A stretch of DNA of 64,000 nucleotides from Streptomyces caniscabiei (GTDB lineage: Bacteria > Actinomycetota > Actinomycetes > Streptomycetales > Streptomycetaceae): positions 186,001 through 250,000 of the forward strand of contig NZ_JABXWI010000009.1 of the NCBI RefSeq assembly GCF_014930365.1, read 5' to 3'. How positions within the stretch are numbered: position 1 is the first letter of the stretch; each line of letters starts with the position of its first letter. Below are positions 25,879 through 33,069 of the stretch, piece by piece. The notes beneath the pieces are model-generated. The model was not told where the DNA came from. It did not search any database and saw only the letters and a program-made list of their open reading frames with translations. The position numbers were made by a program, and so were the translations under genes.

Positions 25879-25967
25879 ATCCCCGTATACGCGGAGACGG
25901 CTCCGTCATCAAGATGTACTCGCGGATGCTCCCGTCGTCGGCCTCGTGCACGCGGGGACGGCTCGTG
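25879..25967. CRISPR. Possible two-repeat relic of a type I-E-like CRISPR array
   Basis: CCCCGTATACGCGGAGACGGCTC (from 25881) and CCTCGTGCACGCGGGGACGGCTC (from 25942) differ at 4 of 23 positions. They start exactly 61 bp apart, the period of I-E arrays, and contain the dyad seen in actinobacterial I-E repeats. No third unit, leader or cas gene is found. Chance or a duplicated palindrome is possible. The rest of 25804-26284 shows no gene. Confidence 0.3.
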
Positions 25968-26284
25968 CGCTGATCGTTGAGGCTCCCGGAGGGGCTCGCT
26001 CTCCCATGCCTTTGAGTCGCTGTAGGAGAATCCGCTGCGTGCCAGTGCAGGAGACGCTGGCTGGGCGCGGGGAAAGGCCCGTACTGAAACGGCCGTAGAT
26101 CGCACCACGGAGTCGCCCCGCAGTGCCTCACGGTTTCGGAAGGCTTCCTCGCTGATGCGCACCGTGAGGGTCGGGCTGCCCGGTGTCGGTAAGGCGCGCA
26201 GGCCGTCGCGTACCCCGCGCCAGGATGGCCGCCCTCCGCCGTGTCGGGTGTGTAAGTCACGTGAGGGCGGATACTTGCACAGGC

Positions 26285-26827
26285 ATGAGCAGCTATCCGG
26301 ACGACAACGTGGGCAACCGGGCCGCCTTACCGCCCGCAAGCACACGCCGCGATGGGGCGATGGCCGGAACGCGAGGCGCGGGAGCCGTTCCGCTGCAGCC
26401 CAGACGGGACGGCGACGGGGGTCTGGCCCATGTCGTGGAGACCCTGCTGGACAAAGGACTGGTCCTCAACGCCGACATCATGGTGTCGGTGGCGGGGGTG
26501 GAACTGCTCGGCATCCGTCTGCGCGCCGCCTTGGCCTCGTTCGAGACGGCCGCTCACTACGGGCTGGAGTTCCCCTCCGGTACGGACACGGAGACGGCCG
26601 CCTGGCGGCAGGCGCGGGTGGCGAAGGAGACATGCCCCCAGTGCGGCAAACGTGCTCCCGTCGAGCAACTGCTGCAGGAGTACTGTCCTTGGTGCGGTTG
26701 GCGCAGTGCCCAGGCCCGCCTGACGGAGCAAGCTCTTGCGGGTCCCGTCCCTCTCGACGGCTCTGCCGCCGGCGGCGACCGCGCGAGCGTGGAGGCTGGG
26801 AACGAGGCGGCCCGGCGTGACCGCTGA
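26285..26827 (+). CDS. GvpA/J-domain protein fused to a zinc ribbon
   Basis: The 180-residue protein has a low-complexity N-terminus (1-45) and a gas-vesicle GvpA/GvpJ-type domain at about 47-95 (LDKGLVLNADIMVSV, AGVELLGIRLRAALASFE). After a linker come four cysteines, C117-x2-C120 and C134-x2-C137, in a CPQCG...CPWCGW pattern that forms a zinc ribbon. GvpA-type proteins assemble or nucleate the gas vesicle shell; zinc ribbons mediate nucleic-acid or protein contacts. The ATG at 26285 lacks a strong ribosome site; an ATG at 26360 would trim the N-terminus. The stop overlaps the next gene by 11 bp. I know no standard gas vesicle protein with this tail. Confidence 0.8.
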   Translation: MSSYPDDNVGNRAALPPASTRRDGAMAGTRGAGAVPLQPRRDGDGGLAHVVETLLDKGLVLNADIMVSVAGVELLGIRLRAALASFETAAHYGLEFPSGTDTETAAWRQARVAKETCPQCGKRAPVEQLLQEYCPWCGWRSAQARLTEQALAGPVPLDGSAAGGDRASVEAGNEAARRDR

Positions 26828-27752
26828 GCCATCGCCCCTGCGTCCGACGCGTGACCCCCGGGTGACACTGGACGACCTGGTCGAGGTCCTGCTGAACAAG
26901 GGCGCGGTCCTGCACCTGGACCTCATTGTCGCCGTGTCGGACGTCCCGTTGATCGGGGTCAGCCTTCGGGCGGCCGTCGCAGGTATGGAGACGATGCTCG
27001 AGTACGGCATGATGCGGAACTGGGACGAGGCGACCCGGGCCTGGGCCGAACGGTCCGCCGCACGCCGCACGATCGACCTGCGGGACGGCGAAAGAGTCGT
27101 CAGCCGCATGAGCGGTGGGCACCTGCTGACAGAGGGGCCGAACCACACGTGGCGGCCCGGCATCGTCTGGTTGACCGACCAGCGGCTGGCCGTGGTGCGG
27201 GACCAGCCTCGGGAAGTCCTGTGGGAGAGCGATCTCGGCGTCGTCCGGGGTGTCCGACTCGCCCCGGAGCCCACGGTGGGCGGCGAGGAACGCCTGCGGG
27301 TGCGGGTGGCGCTGGCCGACGGTACGGAGGAACTGCTTTCGGCCCAGGACCCCGAGCGGCTGCACGACCATCTCACCGACGCGTGCGCGGGCCGTCTGGA
27401 CAACGCGTTCTGGCACACGTCGCCGGCCGTCGAGGAGCGGCCGCTGGCGGAGGGGCGGCTGTGGTTCCACGAGCCGCGCCGCAGCGGCCCGTTGTGGCGC
27501 TGTGGGCAGGGACGGCTCACCGGTGAGGCCCTGACCTGGAAGTCGCCCATGGATTCCCGGCCCGCCCTGGTCGTACCCACCGCGGAGATCACCGGTGTGC
27601 GTCGTACGGCGCACGGGACCAGCCCCGCCGGGGACGGCGAAGTGCTCGTCCTACGTGCCAGGGGGTGGGGCGAAGTGCTGCTGGCCGCAGACGACTCGGC
27701 GCCTTGGACGCAGGCGCTGAACACGGCGGGGTCCATACCGCCGGCCGCATGA
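26817..27752 (+). CDS. GvpA/J-domain protein fused to tandem PH/GRAM-like domains
   Basis: The 311-residue protein has a GvpA/GvpJ-type domain at about 18-64 (LVEVLLNKGAVLHLDLIVAV, LIGVSLRAAVAGMET). A roughly 240-residue C-terminal part follows with two similar beta-rich modules. The first, about 88-190, includes GIVWLTDQRLAVVRD and EVLWESDLGVVRGV; the second is about 205-305. The LTDQRL pattern resembles GRAM/bacterial PH domains, which bind lipids or proteins. GTG at 26817 has GAGGCGG upstream and lies inside the preceding gene. The fold of the C-terminal part is inferred from pattern only. Confidence 0.75.
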   Translation: MTAEPSPLRPTRDPRVTLDDLVEVLLNKGAVLHLDLIVAVSDVPLIGVSLRAAVAGMETMLEYGMMRNWDEATRAWAERSAARRTIDLRDGERVVSRMSGGHLLTEGPNHTWRPGIVWLTDQRLAVVRDQPREVLWESDLGVVRGVRLAPEPTVGGEERLRVRVALADGTEELLSAQDPERLHDHLTDACAGRLDNAFWHTSPAVEERPLAEGRLWFHEPRRSGPLWRCGQGRLTGEALTWKSPMDSRPALVVPTAEITGVRRTAHGTSPAGDGEVLVLRARGWGEVLLAADDSAPWTQALNTAGSIPPAA

Positions 27753-27799
27753 CCGTCGTACGACCATGCGGCGAACCGCGACACAGAAAGGTGGCAGTC

Positions 27800-28114
27800 A
27801 TGCCCCTGACCGTCGACGAGAAAAGCCTCAAACACGGCGTGTTGTCTCTGGTGGTCACGCTGGTGGAGGTCATCCAGGAGGCGTTGGAACGCCAGGCTCT
27901 GCGCCGTATCAACGGAGGCGACCTGACGTTGGAGGAGAGCGAGCGCCTGGCCGACGCCCTGCTGGAACTGGATGAGGCGATGGACCAGATCAAGGACGAC
28001 CACGGCATCACTTCCTCCGTCGCGGACCTGCACCGGGGACTGGACGAGGTGGTCGACGACGTGGTCGACAAACTCGTCAACCCCCGGCGCTGGGCCGAGG
28101 AGGCCGACGCATGA
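27800..28114 (+). CDS. gvpK: Gas vesicle protein GvpK
   Basis: The 104-residue protein shows the GvpK pattern: LTVDEKSLKHGVLSLVVTLVEVIQEALERQALRRI, then GGDLTLEESERLADALLELDEAMDQIKDDHGI. Length is normal for the family. GvpK is an accessory protein needed for vesicle formation in well-studied systems. ATG at 27800 follows AAAGGTGG. The stop overlaps the GvpF/L start (ATGA). It confirms that the two upstream GvpA-domain genes belong to a gas-vesicle-type operon. Confidence 0.92.
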   Translation: MPLTVDEKSLKHGVLSLVVTLVEVIQEALERQALRRINGGDLTLEESERLADALLELDEAMDQIKDDHGITSSVADLHRGLDEVVDDVVDKLVNPRRWAEEADA

Positions 28115-28980
28115 CCGGGCACCACGCCCTGTACGTGTACGCCCTACTCCGTTCGGAGACAGCGGCCACCTGTGAGGTCACCGGTCTCGACGGGTGTCCC
28201 ACACGGCTCGTACACGCCCCGGGCACAGGCATCGCGGCCCTGGTGCACGATGCCCCCGCCACCCCGTACCAGGGCAGTGACGACCAGGTCCGCCGCTGGG
28301 TGAGGCAGCAGAACGAGGTCGTCACCACCGTGTGGGAACGAACCGGCAGTGTCCTGCCCATGACCTTCAATGTCCTGGTCGCCGATGAGTCGTCCGATGA
28401 GCCGGCCCCGGCGGGCGGGTCCGCAGGCGGGCGGAAGGCGGCCGAGCGACTGACGGAATGGATCGCCGAACGGGCGGCCGACATCGACGAACAGCTACGC
28501 ACCCTGGCTGACCGGTGCGAACTGCGCGTGGAGATAGCCCTGGACCGCAGAGCCCTCGGCGCCACACCGGCCCCGCACGCAGACGCAGCCTCGACGCACC
28601 GCTCGGCGGGCATGCGCCGGCTCCTCGCCAAACAGGAGGAACAGACCGCCAGGCAGACGGCCGAGCGGCTGGCCGACGAGGTGCACGCGGAGGTCCGCGG
28701 CAGGCTGCTCGCCCTCGCGGAAGACCTGCGTGACCGCGGCCGCACCCAGCAATCCCCGGACGAGACACACGTGCTGTCAGTGGCCCTCCTCACCCGGCAG
28801 GAGGACATCGACACCGTGGGTGGAGTCCTGAGCGAACTCCAGGCACGCCAACCCGCCGTGCGTATCCGCTTTTTGGGCCCCTGGCCTCCGTATTCCTTCA
28901 CTGAACTGCCGGATCCCCCGCCAACCGCAGCCCCGCTCGCGGGGCAGCGGTTGGCCGGCGCACGCTCTGATCCGCCGTGA
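28111..28980 (+). CDS. Gas vesicle protein GvpL/GvpF family
   Basis: The 289-residue protein starts HALYVYALLRSE and has the family's two-domain layout: VLPMTFNVLV and LTEWIAERAADIDEQLRTLADRCELRVEIAL in the middle, a coiled region, then FLGPWPPYSF near the C-terminus, the most conserved GvpF/L motif. GvpF/L proteins contact GvpA and are thought to act as chaperones or caps. It is coupled to gvpK and ends the operon. Only one F/L protein is present, where typical clusters have two. Confidence 0.92.
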   Translation: MTGHHALYVYALLRSETAATCEVTGLDGCPTRLVHAPGTGIAALVHDAPATPYQGSDDQVRRWVRQQNEVVTTVWERTGSVLPMTFNVLVADESSDEPAPAGGSAGGRKAAERLTEWIAERAADIDEQLRTLADRCELRVEIALDRRALGATPAPHADAASTHRSAGMRRLLAKQEEQTARQTAERLADEVHAEVRGRLLALAEDLRDRGRTQQSPDETHVLSVALLTRQEDIDTVGGVLSELQARQPAVRIRFLGPWPPYSFTELPDPPPTAAPLAGQRLAGARSDPP

Positions 28981-29307
28981 TCAACGCATCCCGACCGGAT
29001 CGACGCCACGCCGGAGGTGCATGCCGCCGGCATCGGATGCCGACGGCGGCCGGGGCGTCGCTCATGCACCGGGCTCCGCGTCGCTCATGCACCGCGGGCA
29101 CCTCAGCCGGCGGGTCCATCGCGACACCACGCCGTCAGGGCGGCAGTCGTTGCCGCAAGGTTTCCCTGCCGACAACGCATCGTGCAGTCGGCCTCGACCC
29201 GCCTCCTCACTGTGCGGCGACCGCTCTGGCCACCGGGCCGCGCCGAGTGCTGCGGGCAAAGTCAGGCCGCCGACGCCCTCGGTCCGGCGAACCCACGGTG
29301 AACCTCG
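28981..29307. other. Noncoding stretch after the gvp operon
   Basis: No gene is seen. CGTCGCTCATGCACCG occurs twice (29056-29071 and 29079-29094). The following segment passes into an aldo/keto reductase scrap. Confidence 0.4.
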
Positions 29308-29442
29308 ATCGCCGACATCACCGCCGAGTTCTACGGCTTCGGTTTCGCCATCGACGTGATCCGCGAGGCACTGCGCCCCGAGGACCACATCCTGGTCGTC
29401 ACGAAGGTCGGCGCCGACCCCGACCCCACCGCGCGAACGCCG
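29308..29442 (+). pseudogene. N-terminal fragment of an aldo/keto reductase
   Basis: In one frame the segment reads DITAEFYGFGFAIDVIREAL, then RPEDHILVVTKVGADPDPTA. This matches the aldo/keto reductase region around the second strand (YG...N..I.EAL.P......I.TKVG). There is no start, no catalytic Tyr/Lys context and no continuation: it runs into Gly/Pro tandem repeats. A broken gene is the only sensible reading. Confidence 0.65.
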
Positions 29443-29452
29443 CGGCCGACCC

Positions 29453-29575
29453 GGGGGCCTGGCCCGGGGGCCTGGCCCGGGGACCCGGTCTGGGGACCGG
29501 TCTGGGGACCCGGCCTAGGGACCGGTCTGGGGCGCTGTCCTGCCGAATGCCGAATGCCGAATGCCGAATGCCGGG
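29453..29575. repeat. Tandem short repeats
   Basis: The segment holds GGGGCCTGGCCC units, then CCGGTCTGGGGA-type units, then CCGAATG four times without change (29543-29570). It lies just past the stop of the minus-strand NAD(P)-binding gene and replaces the rest of the broken reductase. Confidence 0.8.
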
Positions 29576-29583
29576 CGCTGGGT

Positions 29584-30210
29584 TCAGTCCGTGATGACGG
29601 CGTCGCGGTGGATCCAGGTGGGGTCGTGGGCCGCCTTGTGCAGGAAGTCGGCGACGTCCGCGCGGCTGATCGTCGGGTTGCCCTTCATCGGGAGACGGTC
29701 GTCGGCGCGATAGCCGCCCTTGGCGGGGCCCTTGGTCAGCATGGTCGGGTAGACCAGCGTCCAGTCCAGGCCGCTGGAGCGGATCGCCCGCTCGGAGATC
29801 GCCTTGTTCGCGTAGATGGTCCGGAGGAAGGTGCGGTAGAAGATCTTCTGTACGAGGCTCGCCGAGCGGTAGGTCTCGCCCACCCCGAACGAGGACAGCC
29901 ACACCAGCCGGGCGACGTTCTGTTCCCGCGCCGCGCCGATCACGGCCGCCGCGGCGCGGGTGAACAGGTCGTCGGCCCGGATCGAGGTGCTCCTGCCGAG
30001 CGCGGAGACGACGGCGTCCTGCCCGACCATGGCTTTCGCGACGTCACCGTGCGAGGTCGCGTCCCCGGCGACCACGGTCACCCGGTCCGCCAGGTCCTCC
30101 AGTGCTTCCGGCCTGCGAGCCAGGACGGTGACCCCGTCGCCCGCCGCGAGGGCCAGGTCGACGACATGGCGGCCGGTGGGACCGCTCGCACCGAGGATCA
30201 GGAGATTCAT
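29584..30210 (-). CDS. NAD(P)-binding protein (NmrA/atypical SDR)
   Basis: The 208-residue Rossmann protein starts MNLLILGASGPTGRHVV (NAD(P) motif GASGPTG) with VVAGDAT and VSALG blocks, then VWLSSFGVGET and LDWTLVYPTMLTKGP. These are typical of the NAD(P)H-binding NmrA-like family (often annotated biliverdin reductase- or YwnB-like). The active-site Tyr-x-x-x-Lys of classical SDRs is not in its usual place. GAAGGAC lies before the ATG at 30210. It is divergent from the HTH regulator at 30375. Confidence 0.9.
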   Translation of the reverse strand: MNLLILGASGPTGRHVVDLALAAGDGVTVLARRPEALEDLADRVTVVAGDATSHGDVAKAMVGQDAVVSALGRSTSIRADDLFTRAAAAVIGAAREQNVARLVWLSSFGVGETYRSASLVQKIFYRTFLRTIYANKAISERAIRSSGLDWTLVYPTMLTKGPAKGGYRADDRLPMKGNPTISRADVADFLHKAAHDPTWIHRDAVITD

Positions 30211-30374
30211 GGGAGCGTCCTTCGTCTGAGGATCGGAAGAGCGGGGTGACGACTCGAGGGTCGGGGTGCGGGGCGACGGCCGGGCGGAACCTGCCGTTCA
30301 TGGAGGCGAGCCTGCAAGACCCGCGCCCCTCCGGCGAGCCCGTGGCACCTTCCTGCCAACGGCATACTGAACGC

Positions 30375-31040
30375 ATGGCACAGGTCATCGAACTCCGCGG
30401 TGATGTCGAGTTCTGGGCCCGGGTCGGGCCCCTGGCGGAGTCGGACGTCGGGGAATGGGTTCACATCGCCCACGATCTCGACACCTGGCCCGGAGCCCGT
30501 GAGGCCGCCCGCCGCCAGATGCGCCTCGGCAAGGTGCACCGGGCGCGCAAGCTGTACAGCCCCGCCGTTCTCGCCGACGAGCGCGACCGGGACGCCCTGC
30601 GGGAGATGGCCGCGTCCGGCTTCCGGATCCGGATCGCCACGGCCCCCCTGCCGCAGGGCACCGTCATCATCGACCGGCGGACCATGATCCTCACCGACCC
30701 GGCGTCCTCCGCGCCGGGCGCCCAGCAGCCGCGGACATACACGATGAGCGCCTCGCCGGCCCTGATCGGCGGCACCTACGCGCTCTTCGAGGCCGCCTGG
30801 GAGAGCGCGGCCGACCTGTCCACCTTCCTCGATCCGCAGCGGCCCCGCATGGGCGCCGGTACCTCCAAGGTCCTGCGCGCACTGGTCTCCGGCGCCACCG
30901 ACGAGGTGGCCGCACGCGAGCTGGGCATGTCGCTGCGTACCTACCGCCGCCGGGTCGCGGAACTGCTCGTCAGCCTGGACGCGGCCTCACGTTTCCAGGC
31001 GGGCGTACGGGCGGGGGAGTTGGGCCTGACCCGCGGATGA
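30375..31040 (+). CDS. LuxR-type HTH regulator with an uncharacterised N-terminal domain
   Basis: The 221-residue protein has a C-terminal helix-turn-helix of LuxR kind (about 160-205: TSKVLRALVSGATDEVAARELGMSLRTYRRRVAELL). The N-terminal 150 residues resemble a phospholipase D-like or sensor half (FRIRIATAPLPQGTVIIDRRTMILTD), as found in many actinobacterial one-component regulators. No ribosome site precedes ATG 30375, and a CATACT -10-like element ends 8 bp upstream, so the transcript may be leaderless. It is divergent to the NmrA-like gene. Confidence 0.82.
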   Translation: MAQVIELRGDVEFWARVGPLAESDVGEWVHIAHDLDTWPGAREAARRQMRLGKVHRARKLYSPAVLADERDRDALREMAASGFRIRIATAPLPQGTVIIDRRTMILTDPASSAPGAQQPRTYTMSASPALIGGTYALFEAAWESAADLSTFLDPQRPRMGAGTSKVLRALVSGATDEVAARELGMSLRTYRRRVAELLVSLDAASRFQAGVRAGELGLTRG

Positions 31041-31186
31041 TCGGCGCCGGGTCGGCGGTGAGGCAGCGGGGGTGGGCGGTGTGTTCCGCGTGTGGCCGGT
31101 GGGCGCGCGGCGGGAGATGGGGGCTTCGGCACGGCGTGACAAAATAGGGGGCCGTTCGTCCGTCCTCCGATGCTGCGAGGTTCTCC

Positions 31187-31846
31187 GTGAGCAAGCCCGT
31201 GGCCCGCGAGCCGTTGCGCCGTAATTCGCGGTCCAACCGGGCGCGCATCCTGGCCACGGCCCGTGAGGAGCTGGGGCGGAACCCCGATGTCACGCTGGAG
31301 GAGCTGGCGCGGGCCGCCGGCGTCGTCCGGCGCACCCTCTTCGGGCACTTCCCGGGGCGGGCCGCGCTGCTGGAGGCGCTCGCCGAGGAAGCCGCCGAGA
31401 CGTTGCGGAACACGGTCGAGGCCGGGCCGGAGTCGGGGGATCCGGCGGAGCCGGCCGAGCGGGCGCTGGCGCGGTTCGTGCTCCGGATGTGGCCCGTGGG
31501 CGACCGCTACCGGATGCTGCTGGCGCTCGCCCGGCGGGACCTCGGCTCCGAGCGCGTCGCCGAGGTGCTCGCGCCGGCCCGCGAGGCCGCCACGGCGATC
31601 CTGGAACGCGGGCAGCGGGACGGCGTCTTCCACTCCCGTCTGCCGCCGGCCGTGCAGAGCGCCGGCCTGGAGGCGATGCACGTCGCGCTCCTGGAGTCCG
31701 TCAACACCGGTGCGCTGGAGGACGACGGGCACCGGATCGCCACGACCACCCTCATCGCGGCCGGAGTGCCGGAGGAGCGGGCGAGTGCGGTGGTCGAGGA
31801 GGTCGCGTCGGCGCTCGCCACGGCACTTCCGGCGGACGGCGCCTGA
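31187..31846 (+). CDS. TetR-family regulator
   Basis: The 219-residue protein has HTH at about 20-65 (ARILATAREELGRN, VTLEELARAAGVVRRTLFGHFPGRAAL). The C-terminal domain carries LRMWPVGDRYRMLLALARRDLG. The minus-strand TetR at 32089-32937 has a closely matching VLTVWPVGDRYRTLIRLARGQDL block, so the two are paralogues from a local duplication. GTG start at 31187 follows GAGG. A GACAAAATAGG promoter-like stretch lies about 45 bp upstream. Confidence 0.92.
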   Translation: MSKPVAREPLRRNSRSNRARILATAREELGRNPDVTLEELARAAGVVRRTLFGHFPGRAALLEALAEEAAETLRNTVEAGPESGDPAEPAERALARFVLRMWPVGDRYRMLLALARRDLGSERVAEVLAPAREAATAILERGQRDGVFHSRLPPAVQSAGLEAMHVALLESVNTGALEDDGHRIATTTLIAAGVPEERASAVVEEVASALATALPADGA

Positions 31847-31852
31847 CGCCTC

Positions 31853-32092
31853 TCAGGCCGAACCGTTCGCGACGACGCCCGGTGGTGCCCCCGGCGTCGT
31901 CGCGGCGGTAGGTGACCGACTTGCCGGAGAAGCGCCACGCCGTGAGGCCCTGCTCCCTGGTGGTGACCGAGCGCAGCCGGAGGCCGCCGAGACGGTCTTC
32001 GTCGTGGTGACCTCGAAGCCGAGCGTGGTCAGGACGCGGGCGCGGATCCGGCCGGAGCCGTAGCCCTGGGTCGGTTCCAGGCTCGCTGTCAT
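31853..32092 (-). other. Unrecognised, possibly broken small ORF between two TetR genes
   Basis: An ATG at 32092 opens MTASLEPTQGYGSGRIRARVLTTLGFEVTTTKTV. After about 35 codons the coherent sequence seems to continue in another frame (GLRLRSVTTREQGLTAWRFSGKSVTYRRDD), suggesting a frameshift in a small protein. I do not recognise the family. It overlaps the end of the minus-strand TetR frame. Confidence 0.3.
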
Positions 32093-32937
32093 CGTCCGAC
32101 TTCATCAATCCGGCCATCTCCAGGACGAGTTAGGTCATCGGGAGCGGGCGAGCGGAGCCGTCGGCGGGGATGACGCACACCGTGATGTCCACCCGGTCCA
32201 GGGTGGCGTACGGGATCGGGGTTTCGGGCGGGGCGCTGGGGCGACCCGGTCTTCCGTACGTGCGCGACCTTCGCGGTGGCGGTGTCGGGGGCGACTCCGG
32301 CGGTGATGAGGGCGGCGGCGCCGGTGCCGTCGTCGGACCAGAGGCCGCGGTTGACGCAGTCGAGCAGGCCCAGCAGATGGGCCTCGACGGCCCGGGTGAG
32401 CGGGGCGGGCGGGAGGGTGGTCTGGAAGACGCCCTGCCGGTGGCCGTGTGTGAGCACCCTCGTGACCAAGTCGCGGGCGGGGGACAGCAGTTCGTCGACT
32501 CGGGCGGGGGCGAGGTCCTGGCCGCGCGCCAGCCGGATGAGGGTGCGGTAGCGGTCGCCGACGGGCCACACGGTGAGGACGCATCGCGCCAGGTCGGCGG
32601 CGGCGTCGGGGGTCTCGGCGGGGGCGTCCGCGACGGCCCGCCGGATCGCCTCCGCGGCCTCGGCGGCCAGGCCCTCGACGAGCGCGGCCCGGCCGGCGAA
32701 GTGGACGTAGACGGTGCGCCGGGCCACACCGGCGGCAGCGGCGATGTTCTCCAGGCTGCTGTCGGGGTCGCGGGTCAGCTCCCGCCGGGCCGCGTCGAGG
32801 ATCCGGGCGCGGGTGGCCCGCGCGTCCCGCCGCTGCGCCGAGGCCGCGGCCGGACGGGGAGGAGGTGGCGTCTCGTGGCGCTGTGGCGGAGACGGCCTCG
32901 GCCTCGCCGTCGGTGTTCGTGCTGGTCGGCTGGTCAC
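32089..32937 (-). CDS. TetR-family regulator, likely repressor of the adjacent exporter
   Basis: The 282-residue protein has a Pro/Arg-rich N-terminus, HTH about 47-90 (ARILDAARRELTRDPDSSLENIAAAAGVARRTVYVHF) and a ligand domain paralogous to the TetR at 31187. The last ~65 residues (from about KVAHVRKTGSPQ) are low-complexity and unlike the paralogue, suggesting a frameshift or a deletion that fused the gene to foreign sequence. GTG at 32937 has GAGGTACC upstream. It is divergent from the DHA2 exporter with palindromic sites between, the classic repressor-pump arrangement. Confidence 0.85.
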   Translation of the reverse strand: MTSRPARTPTARPRPSPPQRHETPPPPRPAAASAQRRDARATRARILDAARRELTRDPDSSLENIAAAAGVARRTVYVHFAGRAALVEGLAAEAAEAIRRAVADAPAETPDAAADLARCVLTVWPVGDRYRTLIRLARGQDLAPARVDELLSPARDLVTRVLTHGHRQGVFQTTLPPAPLTRAVEAHLLGLLDCVNRGLWSDDGTGAAALITAGVAPDTATAKVAHVRKTGSPQRPARNPDPVRHPGPGGHHGVRHPRRRLRSPAPDDLTRPGDGRIDEVGR

Positions 32938-32982
32938 GTCGGTACCTCGGGGGTGGGTGGGAGGAGGGCGCATCGCGATATT

Positions 32983-33025
32983 TGCACAGCAGTGGGCAAT
33001 AAACTAGTCTGCACATCGATGGGCA
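32983..33025. promoter_or_regulatory. Two TetR-type operators upstream of the DHA2 exporter
   Basis: TGCACAGCAGTGGGCA (32983-32998) and TGCACATCGATGGGCA (33010-33025) are near-palindromic 16-mers with a 27-bp period. They lie 45-90 bp before the exporter start and in the leader of the divergent TetR gene, overlapping an AT-rich likely promoter. Confidence 0.6.
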
Positions 33026-33069
33026 ATTAAGTGATTCCGCTCGTCGTACCCGTCCTCTAGGAGCTACCG

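Noticed and set aside
25804..26284. A coding gene between vapC and the gvp operon
   Set aside because: Frames here lack coherent codon use. The longest minus-strand frames give no recognisable protein.
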